Shown: in pieces, positions 21,741 to 34,451 of the stretch | Layout of the letters: each line of letters begins with the position of its first letter | How positions within the stretch are numbered: position 1 is the stretch's first letter | Source: Anomaloglossus baeobatrachus | Taxonomy: Eukaryota; Chordata; Amphibia; Anura; Aromobatidae | Assembly: GCF_048569485.1 (NCBI RefSeq) | Contig: NC_134356.1 | Span: 93,873,604-93,937,603, forward strand | Direction of reading: 5' to 3' | DNA length: 64,000 nt | Notes under the pieces: generated by a model | What the model was told of the DNA's origin: nothing | Seen by the model: only the letters and a program-made list of their open reading frames with translations | The model's database searches: none | Made by a program: the position numbers and the translations under genes

Positions 21741-24000
21741 AATTCTGGCGGAAAAACGGACCTTGTAAGAGAAGGTCTGGACGGTCCGGAAGATGCCACG
21801 GCACCTCTACGGACAGATTGAGCAGGTCTGGGTACCAAGCTCGCCTGGGCCAGTCTGGAGCAATGAGAATGACTCGACGGCCCTCCATTCTGATCTTGCG
21901 CAGAACTCTAGGCAAGAGAGCTAGAGGGGGAAACACGTAGGACAGACGAAACTGGGACCAGTCTTGAACCAGAGCGTCCGCGGCAAAGGCCTGAGGATCG
22001 TGGGAGCGAGTCACGTAAACCGGAACCTTGTTGTTCTGACGGGACGCCATTAGGTCCACATCCGGAGTGCCCCACTTGCGGCAGATTGACTGAAACACTG
22101 CCGGATGCAGGGACCACTCGCCACTGTCCACGGTTTGACGGCTGAGATAATCTGCTTCCCAGTTTTCCACGCCTGGGATGTGGACATGGATGGTGGACTT
22201 GGAGTCCTCCGTCCATTGAAGGATGCGTTGTACCTCCAACATTGCCAGGCGGCTGCGTGTCCCGCCTTGGTGATTGATGTAGGCAACTGCTGTCGCGTTG
22301 TCTGACTGGACTCGGATGTGCTTGCCCGCCAACAGGTGGTGAAAGGCTAAGAGAGCTAGAAGCACAGCTCTGGTTTCCAGCACATTGATCGAGAGGACTG
22401 ACTCGGACGGAGTCCAAGTGCCCTGCGCTCGGTGGTGGAGACATACCGCTCCCCAGCCAGACAGACTGGCATCCGTGGTGAGAATCACCCAGGACGGGGT
22501 CAGGAAGGAGCGCCCCTGAGACAGAGAGAGGGGCCGAAGCCACCACTGAAGAGAGCTCCTGGTCTGTGGCGACAGAGCCACTAACCTGTGCAAGGAGGAA
22601 GGTCGCTTGTCCCAACAGCTGAGAATGTCCAGCTGCAGTGAACGCAGATGGAACTGGGCATAGGGAACAGCCTCCATTGACGCCACCATCTGACCCAGCA
22701 CCTGCATCAGGTGCCTGATGGAATAACGGCGGGACTTCAGCAGAGCGCGGACCGCCAGTTGGAGGGACTGCTGTTTGACTAAGGGCAACTTCACAAGTGC
22801 CGGCAGAGTCTCGAACTGCATTCCTAGGTACGTGAGACTCTGGGTCGGAGTCAGAGTGGATTTGGGAAGGTTGACTATCCACCCGAATTGGGCTAGAGTG
22901 GCAAGAGTGAGCGAGACACTCCGCTGACAGTCTGCGCTGGATGAAGCCTTGACTAGAAGGTCGTCCAGGTAAGGAATCACTGCCAACCCCTGTAGGTGCA
23001 GAACCGCAACCACTGCTGCCATGACCTTGGTGAATACTCGAGGGGCCGTGGCTAACCCGAAGGGGAGAGCCACGAATTGGAAATGTTCCTCTCCGATTGC
23101 AAAACGTAGCTAACGCTGGTGTGAAACTGCAATTGGCACATGCAGATAGGCATCTCTGATGTCGATGGATGCCAGGAAATCCGCTTGGGTCATTGATGCA
23201 ATGACTGACCGCAGAGACTCCATGCGAAAATGCCACACCTGAACATGCTTGTTGAGAAGCTTGAGATCCAGGATGGGCCGTAAGGAACCGTCCTTTTTGG
23301 GGACTAGGAAGAGATTTGAGTAGAAACCTCTGAACCGTTCCCGGGCGGGAACCAGTACAATTACTCCGTTGGCCTGCAGGGATGCCACGGCCTGAGAGAA
23401 GGCGGCGGCCTTGGAGCAGGGGGGAGTTGACAGAAAAAATCTGTTTGGCGGGCTGGAAGAGAATTCTATCCTGTAGCCGTGGGAGATTATATCCCGCACC
23501 CACTGATCGGAGACGTGTTGAAACCACACGTCGCCAAAGTGGGAGTGCCTGCCACCGACTAAGGACATTGCTGGCGCGGACAGATAGTCAAGAGGAGGCT
23601 GCCTTAGTGGCAGCAGCACCTGCGGTCTTCTGTGGACGCGCTTTTGTGCGCCAGCTGGATTTTTGGTCCTTGGCAGTGTTAGTGGACGAGGCCGAGGGCT
23701 TAGAGGACGACCAGTTGGAGGAACGAAAGGAACGAAACCTCGACTGATTCCTACTCTGGACAGGTTTCCTGGTTTTGGTTTGTGGCATGGAAGTACTCTT
23801 CCCGCCAGTAGCTTCCTTAATAATTTCATCCAGCTGTTCTCCGAACAGCCGGGACCCAGCAAAAGGGAGCCCCGCAAGGTACTTCTTAGAAGAAGCATCT
23901 GCCTTCCACTCTCGAAGCCACAAGATCCTGCGGATAGCGAGGGAATTAGCCGAAGCCACCGCAGTGCGGTGAGAAGCCTCCAGCATGGCAGACATGGCAT
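21709..24000 (-). pseudogene. DIRS copy 3 RT-RNase H region
   Basis: RT motifs FYSNLFLVPKKDGSLRPILD, SIDIRDAYLHVPI and YLDD are present. RNase H motifs TDASLSGWGAV and QSDNATAVAYINHQGG follow. Fossil, broken. Confidence 0.88.
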
Positions 24001-25022
24001 AGGATGAAAAAGCCGAAGCTTGGGAAGTTAAGGCAACCATCTCAGGCATAGATTCCTTAGTGAGGGAATGCATCTCCTCCAGAGAAGCAGAGATGGCTTT
24101 GAGAGCCCACACTGCTGCAAAAGTCGGGGAGAACGAGGCCCCTGCCGCCTCATACAGATTTGGCCAGAAGGTCAACCTGGCGGTCTGTGGAATCCTTAAG
24201 CGAGGTGCCATCAGCCACTGATACAACGGTCCGGGCTGAGAGTCTAGACACCGGGGGGTCTACCTTTGGTGAATGAGCCCACTCCTTGACCACCTCAGGT
24301 GGAAAGGGAAAACTGTCATCAGAACCACGCTTTGGGAAGCGTTTGTCAGGGCAGGCCCTGGGCTTGGCCACAGCGGCCTGAAAACTGGAGTGGTTAAAGA
24401 ACACACTCTTTGTCCTCTTAGGCGAGGTAAACTGGTGCTTTTCTGCCAGAGAAGGTTGTTTCTCTGATACTGGTGGATTGAGATCCAGTACAGAATTATT
24501 GGACGCAATCAAATCACTAACATCTGAGTCACTTTCGGACAGACCAATGGGGCACATGGAGGTAGTCTCCGAGCCCCCAGTAAAGGCATCCTCCTCATCC
24601 TGCGAGTCCGCTTCGGAAACCGAGCCGCGGGACGAAGGAGAGGGAGCCCTGCGTCTCTTTTTAGAAGGACGGGGCCTGGGACCAGATGATGAATCCTCTG
24701 TGAGCTCCGGTCCTGAGAGAGACCTAGCAGCAGAGGCACCCTGTGAAGGGGGCTGATGCATGCTCAGCAAAGTCCTGGACAGATGTCCCATGGAGTCAGC
24801 AAAAGACTGGGAGATAGACCTGGTTAAGGATTCTACCCAAGCCGGGGGTTCAGCCACAGGAGCCGGAGCAGCCTGAGAGACCCCTGGGGGTGCGATTTCA
24901 GGCTAAGGCATCGTCAGGTTAGAGCAGGCATCACAATGTGGATAGGTGCTCGGTTCCGGCAGTAGGAGCCTACATGCAGTGCATACTGACAGCTTTGGAG
25001 CCTTGCTCCTCGTGTGAGACAT
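23588..25022 (-). pseudogene. DIRS copy 3 gag-like region
   Basis: Starts MSHTRSKAPK at 25022 with CTACRLLLP..HCDAC, the same CxxC..HCxxC pattern as subfamily A. It ends in a basic segment overlapping the RT frame. Fossil. Confidence 0.72.
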
Positions 25023-26133
25023 GCTGCTGGAGTGAGGGCTCTGCCAGAATGACCCCCAGAGAGTACATACAGAAGGTCCACAACCGGAGGTTGTGGATTA
25101 CCAGATCGCTGGAGCGGTTTGTGTGCCCTCCAGATCCCGAAGCCCGGACTCCCAAGCACCTCAGCAGGGATGCTGCAGACCAGTGGTGATCGCAGGGAAA
25201 AACGCTGAGAAAATGGCCACCGGAGTGAAGAGAGGGGGTGGGGCTCATCTCTGAGAGCGGGATCTGGAGGGCCAAAGAGATTCACAGGGGAGGAGACATG
25301 TACTCAGTGAGGAGTGTCTCTCCCCTTTGTAGAACGGCCGCTGGGCGGAGCCGCGCTGTCCCTCTGCATGAATGACATGCGAGGGCAGTGAAACCGAAAG
25401 TAGGCCTCCGGCGAAGCCGGGGCCTAAATTTGAGCGGTGCGGCCGGCGCGCAGGCACCATCGGCGTGGTTCTCAGGCGACAGCCAGAGAACCCGCCGGAA
25501 ATGTCATAAAAATCACTCAGCACACTCTCCCACAACAATAAAGTACAAGGGACCCCCACATATAAACGTCTCAGGTACTTAGCTTGCTGAGACGCAGGGT
25601 TCCAAGTCTCTGGGGATGAGTGCTCCGGTCCAGCAGGATCCTGAAGGGCTGCGGATGGAGACCGGTCTCATGCCAAGCATGGAGAACCGTGCTGGCTCCC
25701 ACTTCAAGCCAGAGCCCCGGAGGGATGGTGAAGGAGCACGGCATGTAAGGCTCCATCCTGGGAATCAACCTTAACAGCACCGCCGACACAGTGGGGTGAG
25801 AAGGGACATGCCGGGGGTCCAGGCTTGGACCCGCTTTTCTTCAAACTCTTTCCAAAAATGAAAAATCCAATGAGAATGCATGTGTGGATGTATGACCTCC
25901 TGAACACAAAGCGATAAACTGGCTAGATCTGGTTCTCCAGGGGGAGGAGCTACACTTTTTAGTGTAGTACTTTGTGTGTCCTCCGGAGGCAGAAGCTATA
26001 CACCCAATGTCTGGGTCTCCCATAGGAACGATAAAGAAATACACATGATTAGCCATGTTCTAGGATCCTCAAAAAGGCAGCACTAGAAATTACCCCGACC
26101 CATTATGAATGTAAACAACTGAAAGCTACTCAC

Positions 26134-26226
26134 CATGTCTTGAGATAATGCGGAGTAGTTACCAACTCCAAGAACTTGGCTGAAGAAGTTCTGTCCACAA
26201 CTGCGGCCCACCCACAGCAACATAAC
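26134..26226 (-). CDS. sec24a: SEC24A exon, gelsolin-like domain
   Basis: 93 bp, phase 0 to 0, encoding VMLLWVGRSCGQNFFSQVLG, then VGNYSALSQDM. The acceptor is gtattcag and the donor ATG|gtgagt. The LWVG core is the usual gelsolin-fold strand. DIRS copy 3 ends 98 bp downstream of this exon in gene order (26036), close to its donor. Confidence 0.95.
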
Positions 26227-26578
26227 CTGAATACATGGAGAAATGCAAATACAATTATATGAAGACTATGCTATATTTTATGCGTCAATTTTAATACATT
26301 AGAAAACAATGCATTTTACATTGTATTTTGGTATAGCCATATTGTCTCTACATTTCCAAACTGCAGAGATATATTGAAAAGGCAAATCTCTGCCCAATTT
26401 ACACTGAACTTTCCCTCTAACCCCCCCCATCCTGCAGGATTAATCATTCATCCATAAAGTTTCACTGAGGGATCAGGTAACAGTCGCTGCTCATAAAGGT
26501 TTATGGAGAAGAGAATGGTAGGTAAATGCAGAAGGAGACACAGACATGCCATCGCAAGATCATAAGATACCCCGTTAC

Positions 26579-26948
26579 ACTTTAGGGTATGTGCCAATGA
26601 TCAGTGTTAGTAGCGTTTTTGATGCAGCATTTCAGCTGTGGCCAAACGCGTTGTATAGTACACGCAACTTGCATTGGATTTCTAGAAATCCCATGCCCAC
26701 TGTGCGCGTACGGCCTGCAGCGAAAACTGACTTTCGGTGCGGCTTTCCGAGCACAGCATGTTAATTCTTTGCTGCGGAGTCGCAAGCATCCTCCACATGG
26801 AGAACACAACGAGAGACCACAGCGCCCTGAACCTTGATTGTGGGCACGAAGCTGCGGTCCCCGGTGGAGGAGACCCCCAGCTCCACAAGTCAGGACCCGT
26901 CGCATCCAGAAGGCAGCAGGTCCTGATCGTGGGCACGTACCCTTATAG
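26579..26948. mobile_element. hAT-like MITE in SEC24A intron
   Basis: The left end actttagggtatgtgccaat and the right end, inverse complement actataagggtacgtgccca, form terminal inverted repeats. The inner part is CpG-rich. No protein is encoded. Confidence 0.6.
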
Positions 26949-27172
26949 TTTCCAACAGGCCAATTAAATATTAAAGCGCCACTGCAGGGTGCCTAAGGAC
27001 TTTTATAGGTATCAAAAATATTTCATAAGGCCTTTTGGTTACCAGGAGTCACATATGCTCCGCATGAGTAAATAAGGATTCCACAAAGAGATGTGTTCGA
27101 TTGTAGCAAACACATGAATCGTAGCCGACCAAGTACAGAGTACAACTGCAGTGATTGCTCCATGAAACATAC

Positions 27173-27277
27173 CGTGCCAGCATCCATTAGGTAGGCTCCA
27201 TCTCTGCTCAGCTTTTCTACAGACAGCTGAAGAACAGGTGGCTGAGGTATTGTTTTGTCATTGATGTTAAGGGCTCC
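27173..27277 (-). CDS. sec24a: SEC24A exon, gelsolin-like domain
   Basis: 105 bp, phase 0 to 0, encoding GALNINDKTIPQPPVLQLSV, then EKLSRDGAYLMDAGT. The acceptor is cacacag and the donor ACG|gtatgt. The phrase LSRDGAYLMDAG opens the gelsolin-like repeat. The intron before it is only 179 bp. Confidence 0.95.
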
Positions 27278-27456
27278 CTGTGTGAGAAGTACAGTGTTAT
27301 AAAGTGAAGACGACAATAACCTCTATACATTTTCTATATTAATACACTATTTAATAGTGATGGAAACCAAACTTCTGGCCCGGTGAACAAAAGACTACTT
27401 ATATTATGTATCAAGTTCTGAAGAAAATCTGTTAATATTAAAACTTTAAGACAAAC

Positions 27457-27594
27457 CTCATCTGCCAGATTGTCTACTCGGTACAGATTCGGGTGCGTCA
27501 TAAGCATCAGGTACACCAGCGGCTGATTCTTAATCTGACACATGGAGTAGATTCTCTCATCCAAACTTGCATTAGTCCCCGTTTGGAAAGCTTT
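27457..27594 (-). CDS. sec24a: SEC24A exon, helical domain to gelsolin-like domain
   Basis: 138 bp, phase 0 to 0, encoding KAFQTGTNASLDERIYSMCQ, then IKNQPLVYLMLMTHPNLYRV and DNLADE. The acceptor is tccttacag and the donor GAG|gtttgt. The upstream intron of 13.8 kb contains the L1-type LINE and DIRS copy 4. Confidence 0.96.
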
Positions 27595-28091
27595 CTGTAA
27601 GGAAAAGAATAGACTTCTAAATGTCAAATTGTATCCTGTCAACAAAAAAGTCCACTGACTTGTAAAAAAAAAACAAAAAAAAAAAAAAACAAGATTACTA
27701 CTTTGCCGTTAGGAGAACATAATAAAAAAAAAAATTAACACCACTTTTCCCTAGTCAGAAATCACAAATGTAATGAAAGTAACGCCAACCCAAAACCAAC
27801 ATCGGTCTAAAAAGTCTAATGTGTAATGACGTCATGTCGCATATGCAGAATTTCCCCAAAAAAATAAACATTCAATCCTTACTTTACAGATTACAAGCAT
27901 TCTACTTCTGCAGTGATCATTTATTAATCATCAATTACATATGTCATTTAACAATCTGATTTTAATAGATTTAATTTAAAAAGACCTCTTATGCATGCTT
28001 ATTAAAGGCTTTCACCGCTCCTACCTCTCAGAAAATATTAAGAGAATTCTTTTAGAGTGTAGGCATGTACATAAAAATTTCCCAGAAAACA
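27595..28091. other. Intron sequence, no recognised feature
   Basis: AT-rich with A-runs at 27664-27690 and 27724-27735. Nothing recognised. Confidence 0.6.
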
Positions 28092-28107
28092 ATGGAAGGA
28101 GGAATTT
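28092..28107. repeat. LINE target-site duplication, 3' side
   Basis: 16-bp direct repeat, identical to 34031-34046. Confidence 0.92.
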
Positions 28108-28530
28108 TTTTAAATCAGATCTTTTTTTATTAAATCATTAGGGATCAATACAGAGAGTATTTCACTTTTCATATAACTGATAACAATAAACAGATAAACA
28201 CATATGATTTATAAATCAGGTTCTTTCTCTGCATATATGTAAATATATTAATAGAGTTCTCAAATCATAATTATATTATATAACTTGAGCCTACAAACCT
28301 CGTGGCTCTACAAATAAACAAAACTTAAATTATGCAATAATGCCTCAGACTAACAGGAACACCTCCTCCATCAGCCGTGTCGCTCCTCATCATATTGCTA
28401 TACTCTCCTGCTCCTCCCTCTCAGTGCAGTCATCCATGAAACCATTCCAGTCCTCTCTCACCTCTTCATTCAAAGTCCATTTCGCCACAGGAAAAACTAG
28501 TTTTAATTCCCTTCCTCACACATGCCATCA

Positions 28531-31500
28531 CTACAGGCACAACAGTAACCGGTCCAGCATTGCATCCCGAACCAGTGCACTAGAGGGTAGGCCCGGCAAC
28601 TCCATCCATGGCCGCCAAATGTTGTAAAACTTTTTCAATGTTTTTCTTTTTAAATAAACTCCCCTTTCCAATCTTATGACGTTATTTAATTTGTTTTTGA
28701 GCTCTGGTAATGTTGGTGGTAGAGGGTCTAACCAGTGATATGCAAGTAGCTTTCTTGCTTGGTACAAGATACGTGCTATTCCCAGGGCTGTTGGAGAATC
28801 CGGATCCACTTCTCCTTCCCATAGACTCAACAGGCACAGGCGGGGCGACGGTTGTATTGTGATATGATATATTTGACCTATAAGTCCCAGGGTTTGGTTC
28901 CAGAAATCACCAATGTGTCCACACTCCCACATAACATGCATCAAATGGGCATCATCCTGTCCACATCTAACACACTGTGTGTTTGGTCTGAGTCCCATCT
29001 TAAATAGTAGACTGGGAGTTTTATATACCCTGTGGATGAGATATATTTGAGACAGCTTTTGGCACTCCGATACCGCCAGTTTAGGAACTTGTTCCAATAT
29101 ATCAGACCACTGACCTTCCGTCAGGGGACCGACGTCTCGTTCCCATTTACTTTTAACAAGCAATGGATGTGTTTCCAGATGGGCAGGTAGTAATTTTTTA
29201 TATAGTTCCGAAATAAGACCCTTAGAGGACTCAGATGTAAGCAGCCTATGTAATGTTTGATTATGTGTCACTGTGACCGGGTTTGTCCTCCCCTGTCTTT
29301 CCAGTGCGTGTCTCAGCTGCAAATACTGATAAAAGAAGACATGCGGAAGGTGAAACTCCGTTCTCAGTTGTTCAAAGCTTTTAAGAGTATTATTTTGTAG
29401 TACTTGTGACACTAAATGGATCCCTTTATCCTCCCATCCTCTGAACCCTACTAATTTTTTAATTTCTGGCAAGTCGGGGTTCTGCCACAGTGGCCAGAGC
29501 TCTGTAGGTCCGCTTATCCCCAAAAGAGACTTACCCCTGTCCCACACCCGGAATATCATAGCCAGTGTGGGATATCGTGCCCCATTTATCTGTCTTTGTC
29601 CCACATCCAACCGGCAACCTGGGTACTTCCATACTGATCCCTCTCTCACTATATCACCACTGGTATCATACCCTCCTTCTTTGCCCCAACCCCTCAGATG
29701 TTGCATCTGGGAGGCTATATAGTATATATATGGGTTTGGTACCGCCAGTCCTCCCTCCTCCTTTCCCCGCTGTAGCACTTCCAGTCGAATCCTAGCTTGC
29801 TTTTTCTTCCAAATAAGTTCCCGGAATATTGTATTAATTTTTACAAAAAATTCCCTACATATCCACACTGGAGAATTATATATAAGGTATAGTAATTGTG
29901 GCATCATTACCATTTTAATTAAATTGGATCTGCCGACATTTGATAGCGGCAAACGGCACCAGGTATGCACTTTTGCTCTGAATCGCTGTAACAGGGGTTC
30001 CAGATTTAGGGCCTGGAAATCCTTCGGGATTGGGCTGACAATTACTCCCAGATATTTAAACTCCCGGACCACAGGAACTGGAATCTGTAAGTCCGAAAAG
30101 TCCGGGGGAAGGGGGTCCAACGGCATTAAAGCCGACTTGGACCAGTTGATTAGTAGACCAGACCTCTGTCCAAATTCCCGAATGATATTCATTGCCGGCA
30201 AAATCGAGGAACGTACCCTGTCTAAATATAAGAGTAGATCGTCTGCGTATAATGATATCTTTTGTTCCACGGCTCCACACCGAAATCCCTCTACCTCCCT
30301 GGATTTCCGTATTGCCACTGCCAACGGCTCCACTGCAGTCGCGAATAGCAAGGGTGAAAGCGGGCACCCCTGTCTAGTACCTCTTCCAAGAGGAAAAGAC
30401 TCGGAGACCCTGCCATTAACTCTAACCTTTGCCACCGGTGAGTCATATAGCAGTTTTACCCAATTTATGAATCTATGTCCAAAGCCCATTTTCCGAAGTA
30501 CAGCCCACATATATTCCCATTCAAGGCTATCGAACGCCTTAGCGGCGTCTAATGACAAAATTGCCCTTTCCCCCGGTTCCTCAGAACTATGTTGAATTCC
30601 CAAATATAATTTCCTGAGATTCATAGATGTGGCTCTGCATGGAATGAACCCCGTCTGATCACTCTGCACTATAGATGAGATGACTCGGGACATCCTATTG
30701 GCGAGCACCTTGGCCAGCAATTTAATGTCTGTTTGTAGGAGAGAGATTGGGCGATACGAATCCGGGATCTCTGGATCTTTTCCAGGTTTTAATATTAAGA
30801 CTATTAAGGCTTCCCTCATAGAGGGCGGGAGGACCCTCTGCCTTTCAGCCTCTTCAAATACCTTAAGTAGTTTGGGTAGCAGTAAGGGTGCATACGTTTT
30901 ATAAAACTCTCCAGGCAGGCCATCCGTTCCCGGAGCTTTTTCATTTTGTGTCTGGCCGAGCGCTTCCTCCAGTTCTTGCAATGAGATGTCCCGGTCCAGC
31001 AATTCCCTGTTTACATCACTCCGTGAAGGAAGAGAGAGAGCATCCAAATACTGCTCAATCTCAGTCTCCGTGAGGTCACAGTCTGATGTGTATAGCCGCA
31101 TATAATACCTCTTTATTTCTCTTATTATATCCTCGCTTTCTGTTATAAAGTCACCTGATTCCGTCTTTAACCTATTTATATAAGAAGATCCTTCCTGTGC
31201 TCTAATGACTGTGGCCAGTAGGTGCCCCACGCCCTCCCCCGCCATAAAATAATTTTGTTTAAGGAAATAGCGTTTATTTTCTGCCACCGACATGAGATTT
31301 TCTTTGAGTGACATCTGTGCCTTCTCTAGTGTTTTTAGTTTCTACTGTTGGGTTGAGCACCACCGCAGCCTCCGCATCAGATACCTCCTGAATCAGACTC
31401 TGGGTGTAACATTTGGTTTGATTTTTGCGTATGCATATTTCTCTAATATATATGCCCCTTACCACAGCTTTCATAGAGTCCCAAACTATGTGTGGCGGTG

Positions 31501-32337
31501 CAGAGCACTCATTAAGATGAAAGTATTCCAGAATGTTATCATGTAAAGATCCCCCAATAAGCTGGATCCAGAAGGGATTAAGTTTCCAGATAGGCCTGGG
31601 CAGAGTGACGGGGTTTCCCCATGCAAGCGTAACATGTAATGGTGAGTGATCAGATACGCTTCTAGGTAGGTAGGCCACCTTTTGTGTATATGAGGCCATA
31701 AGTGCGTTTCCAATAGCCAGGTCTATCCGTGACATGGTGTGGTGGGAGCTAGAGTAACAGGAGAATTGTTTGGTTGTGGGGTGTTGGGCACGCCAAAGAT
31801 CTACAAAACCCAGCTCCGTTAGCATTCTAGCAAATGAAGTCGGGGCGGCGTTCTCCGATATGTTTCCCGAGTGTAACTTATCTAGATAGGGGATTTTAAT
31901 AATTACTTACATCCCTATCAAAAGCGTCGGCACAGATGGAAGGGAATCTAAAATAGACAATATCCTTTTTACCGGTTCGACTGAATATGGTGGAGGGATA
32001 TATATCGCAACCAGAATAAAAATTGTATACCATACAGCGTGCAAAGCAAACATACAAATCTGCCCCCCGGGTCAATCACTGATTTGGTACATGAGAACGG
32101 GATGGATTTGTGCACCAACACACTCACACCCCGTGCATGGGTCGAGTATGTGGAATGATATTCATGCGCGATCCATCCCTTCCTCAGCCAATGAACATTA
32201 TCCCTGACCATGTGGGTCTCGGAGAGACATAAAATAGCCGGTAAAAGTTTCTGTAGGTGAGTAAATATAGCACATCTTTTGTTCGCATCTCCGAGCCCTC
32301 TAACATTCCACGCTACAATATTTAAAGATGTCGCCAT
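28531..32337 (-). pseudogene. LINE ORF2: endonuclease-reverse transcriptase
   Basis: The start MATSLNIVAWNVRGL at 32337 opens an apurinic-type endonuclease with LCLSETH and, later, SVSDHSPLHV. The frame shifts about three times within the endonuclease and linker (near 32010, 31900 and 31320). From 31314 a 927-codon frame is open to the stop at 28531. It has RT motifs SLDAAKAFDSLEWEY, GTRQGCPLSPLLF and YADDLLLYL (about residue 355) and a C-terminal cysteine motif CVRCGQDDAHLMHVMWEC. The RT is typical of the L1/Tx1 clade. As it stands the copy cannot make a full ORF2 protein. Confidence 0.93.
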
Positions 32338-32763
32338 AAGCGTAGACTAAGATATGATCCGGACGGATACTTCATACCTGGAGGAGAGAGGCGTTCTCCA
32401 CCGATTCTCAAAAACATTAGGTTGAGCGACACGACTGAGGCACACCACACTTCCCAAACAGATTGCATCATACAACAATAAACAAGAAAAACAAGGAGAG
32501 AGATAGGGCTCCGCACACCAGTGCGCAGTGCCCCTGCCCTCAAAATCAAGTGTATCTTACACATTTCTCCCAAATAGAGAGAATCAGGGCTAAAAACACG
32601 CCCCAAGTCCATGCAGGGAGGGGGTCCACAACTCGCTAGTGCAGCGGGTGTCCACAATGAACCGGCCGTCTCCCAACCTGGATCCTAGATGAATTTAACT
32701 GTAATGAGCTCACCAGCATAGCGTCCCAAACAAAAACAACGCCTGGCGGCAGAAAGGGAAATC

Positions 32764-33870
32764 TCAGGTATTCTTCCTCCTCAGGGATCTCTCATTGATA
32801 TCCACCCAAGACAATGCCGCCCCAGCCGTATCAAAAAAATGAGTCTCTCCGTTCGCAGCAATCCGCAGCTTAGCAGGGTACATCATGGAGTATGGCACTT
32901 GCAGGTTGCGCAGTCGTTTTTTGATCTCAATAAATTGCGCTCTTTTACGTTGCACTTCCATGGAGAAATCAGGAAATATTGATATCTTCCTCCCATCAAT
33001 TGCAAGTTCTTTGATATCTCTGGCTCTGCGCAGGATAGTGTCCCTATCTTTATAGTGCAGTAGTTTAATCAGAATAGGACGTGGGGGTGCTCCCGGCTGT
33101 GGGGCACGCGCAGGGACCCTGTGCGCCCTTTCAATGGTGAAGAAAGGGGACAGTATGTCTTTTCCCATGGTGTCTTTAAGCCATTTTTCAAAGAAATTCA
33201 GTGGGTCATTGCCCTCCATCCTCTCTGGGACCCCCACCAGTCGCAAATTACTTCTGCGGGAGCGATTTTCCAAATCATCCACCTTGTTTAGCAGTGTGGA
33301 GATATTTTGCGTGGCCTTTCCCAGCTCTCGTGACATTGCTGGTAATTTATCCTCTGTTGTACTCACTCTTTCCTCCAACTCCCCCATTCTGACAGTCACC
33401 CCTTGCAGCTCACGTTTAATACAGGCCATATCTGAGGTGACAGTTCCCATCTGGCTGCTTAGAGTGGCCAATGTGGTATTGCAAGAGTTAATTGCTGCCA
33501 GAATGTCTCTCAGTATGGCCTCAGTGAAAACAGGTGTTGTTTGCTCCACATCTCCCCCTCCTCCCTCTGCCAGCACAGGCCTGTGTGTCTGCATACCTTG
33601 TGCTGCTGAACATGCAGGGCCCAGGGTACTCACAGTCTCACTGTCGGGTATGTTTTCTTCCTGCTCCAGGGCCCGTTCAGCGCTGCCATCGGGTGTCTCG
33701 TTGCAGGTAGGCTCTGTGCCAGGGGCCACTCTGGCAAACCGCTCCAACCTGCTTGCTACTCCCACTGCTCCAGCTCGGGATGGTGTGGATGCCGGCGGCG
33801 CCATATTGGATTCTTCAGAGGCACGCTCCTGCGCGTCTCTGTCCCTTTTATTGCTACTGCGGGTCGGCAT
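32764..33870 (-). CDS. LINE ORF1 (L1-type RNA-binding protein)
   Basis: 368 codons, open throughout. A low-complexity N-terminus (residues 1-115) is followed by a heptad-like coiled coil (about 118-200) ending DDLENRSRRSNLRLVG, then an RRM-like part (about 203-290, NDPLNFFEKWL, RPILIKLLHYKDR). The C-terminal domain contains RKISIFPDFS and QRKRAQFIEIKKRL. This is the trimeric nucleic-acid chaperone layout of L1 ORF1p. An in-frame start at 33870 follows the 160-bp leader. Confidence 0.93.
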   Translation of the reverse strand: MPTRSSNKRDRDAQERASEESNMAPPASTPSRAGAVGVASRLERFARVAPGTEPTCNETPDGSAERALEQEENIPDSETVSTLGPACSAAQGMQTHRPVLAEGGGGDVEQTTPVFTEAILRDILAAINSCNTTLATLSSQMGTVTSDMACIKRELQGVTVRMGELEERVSTTEDKLPAMSRELGKATQNISTLLNKVDDLENRSRRSNLRLVGVPERMEGNDPLNFFEKWLKDTMGKDILSPFFTIERAHRVPARAPQPGAPPRPILIKLLHYKDRDTILRRARDIKELAIDGRKISIFPDFSMEVQRKRAQFIEIKKRLRNLQVPYSMMYPAKLRIAANGETHFFDTAGAALSWVDINERSLRRKNT

Positions 33871-34030
33871 ATCCTGGCTGTGCTCGCTTCCCTGGGTGTT
33901 ATAAGTTGTGTTGCAGCCCTCCAGGGTCGGTAGTGCCTGTCAGCAAGGCTGGTGTGCAGGATAATTCAGGATCCAGGCAGGAGCTCACCCACACTGCTTC
34001 CTCTCTACATGAGGTCCAGACCACACCCCC

Positions 34031-34046
34031 ATGGAAGGAGGAATTT
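34031..34046. repeat. LINE target-site duplication, 5' side
   Basis: 16-bp direct repeat, identical to 28092-28107. Confidence 0.92.
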
Positions 34047-34156
34047 AGTTCTACAATCCAACATTTGGAATCCATTTTCTAATATGTAATAATCATGGCT
34101 TGAGGATAGAAAAGAAGGGAATTTTGTTTACTTACCGTAAATTCCTTTTCTTCTAG

Positions 34157-34290
34157 CTCCTATTGGGAGACCCAGACAATTGGGTGTATAGCTTCTGCCT
34201 CCGGAGGCCACACAAAGTATTACACTTTAAAAGTGTAACCCCTCCCCTCTGCCTATACACCCTCCCGTGCATCACGGGCTCCTCAGTTTT
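34157..34290. repeat. Left inverted terminal repeat of DIRS copy 4
   Basis: Inverse complement of 39987-40121. The inner palindrome gtgcatcac is private to this copy and mirrored in the right repeat. Confidence 0.88.
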
Positions 34291-34451
34291 GGTGCAAAAG
34301 CAGGAAGGAGGAAACTTATAAATTGGTCTAAGATAAATTCCATCCGAAGGATGTTCGGAGAACTGAAAACCATGAACCAAAAGAACAATTCAACATCAAC
34401 AAAATGTGTACACAAAAGAACAACCAGCCCGAAGGGAACAGGGGCGGGTGA

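Larger units (their letters stand above)
20212..26036 (-). mobile_element. DIRS retrotransposon copy 3 (subfamily B)
   Basis: 5.8-kb element on the minus strand with terminal repeats (about 20254-20393 and 25916-26029), an internal complementary region at 20524-20621, and recombinase, RT-RNase H and gag-like regions. The ends read AAAGAGAATTTTG and CGATAAAG. It is closest to copy 5. Broken, roughly four to six breaks. It lies in the same SEC24A intron as copy 2, 348 bp away. Confidence 0.92.
28108..34030 (-). mobile_element. Full-length L1/Tx1-type LINE
   Basis: 5.9-kb non-LTR retrotransposon flanked by a perfect 16-bp target duplication, atggaaggaggaattt, at 28092-28107 and 34031-34046. Its 5' end (minus strand) starts GGGGGTGTGG. 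It then has a 160-bp leader, ORF1, a 426-bp gap, ORF2, and a 3' UTR with AATAAA just before an A-rich end. Intact duplications and an open ORF1 point to a fairly recent insertion into the SEC24A intron. ORF2 is not continuous. Confidence 0.93.

Noticed and set aside
29924-30595. 223-codon plus-strand frame
   Set aside because: Antisense shadow of the LINE RT region.
33134-33904. 256-codon plus-strand frame
   Set aside because: Antisense shadow of the LINE ORF1.
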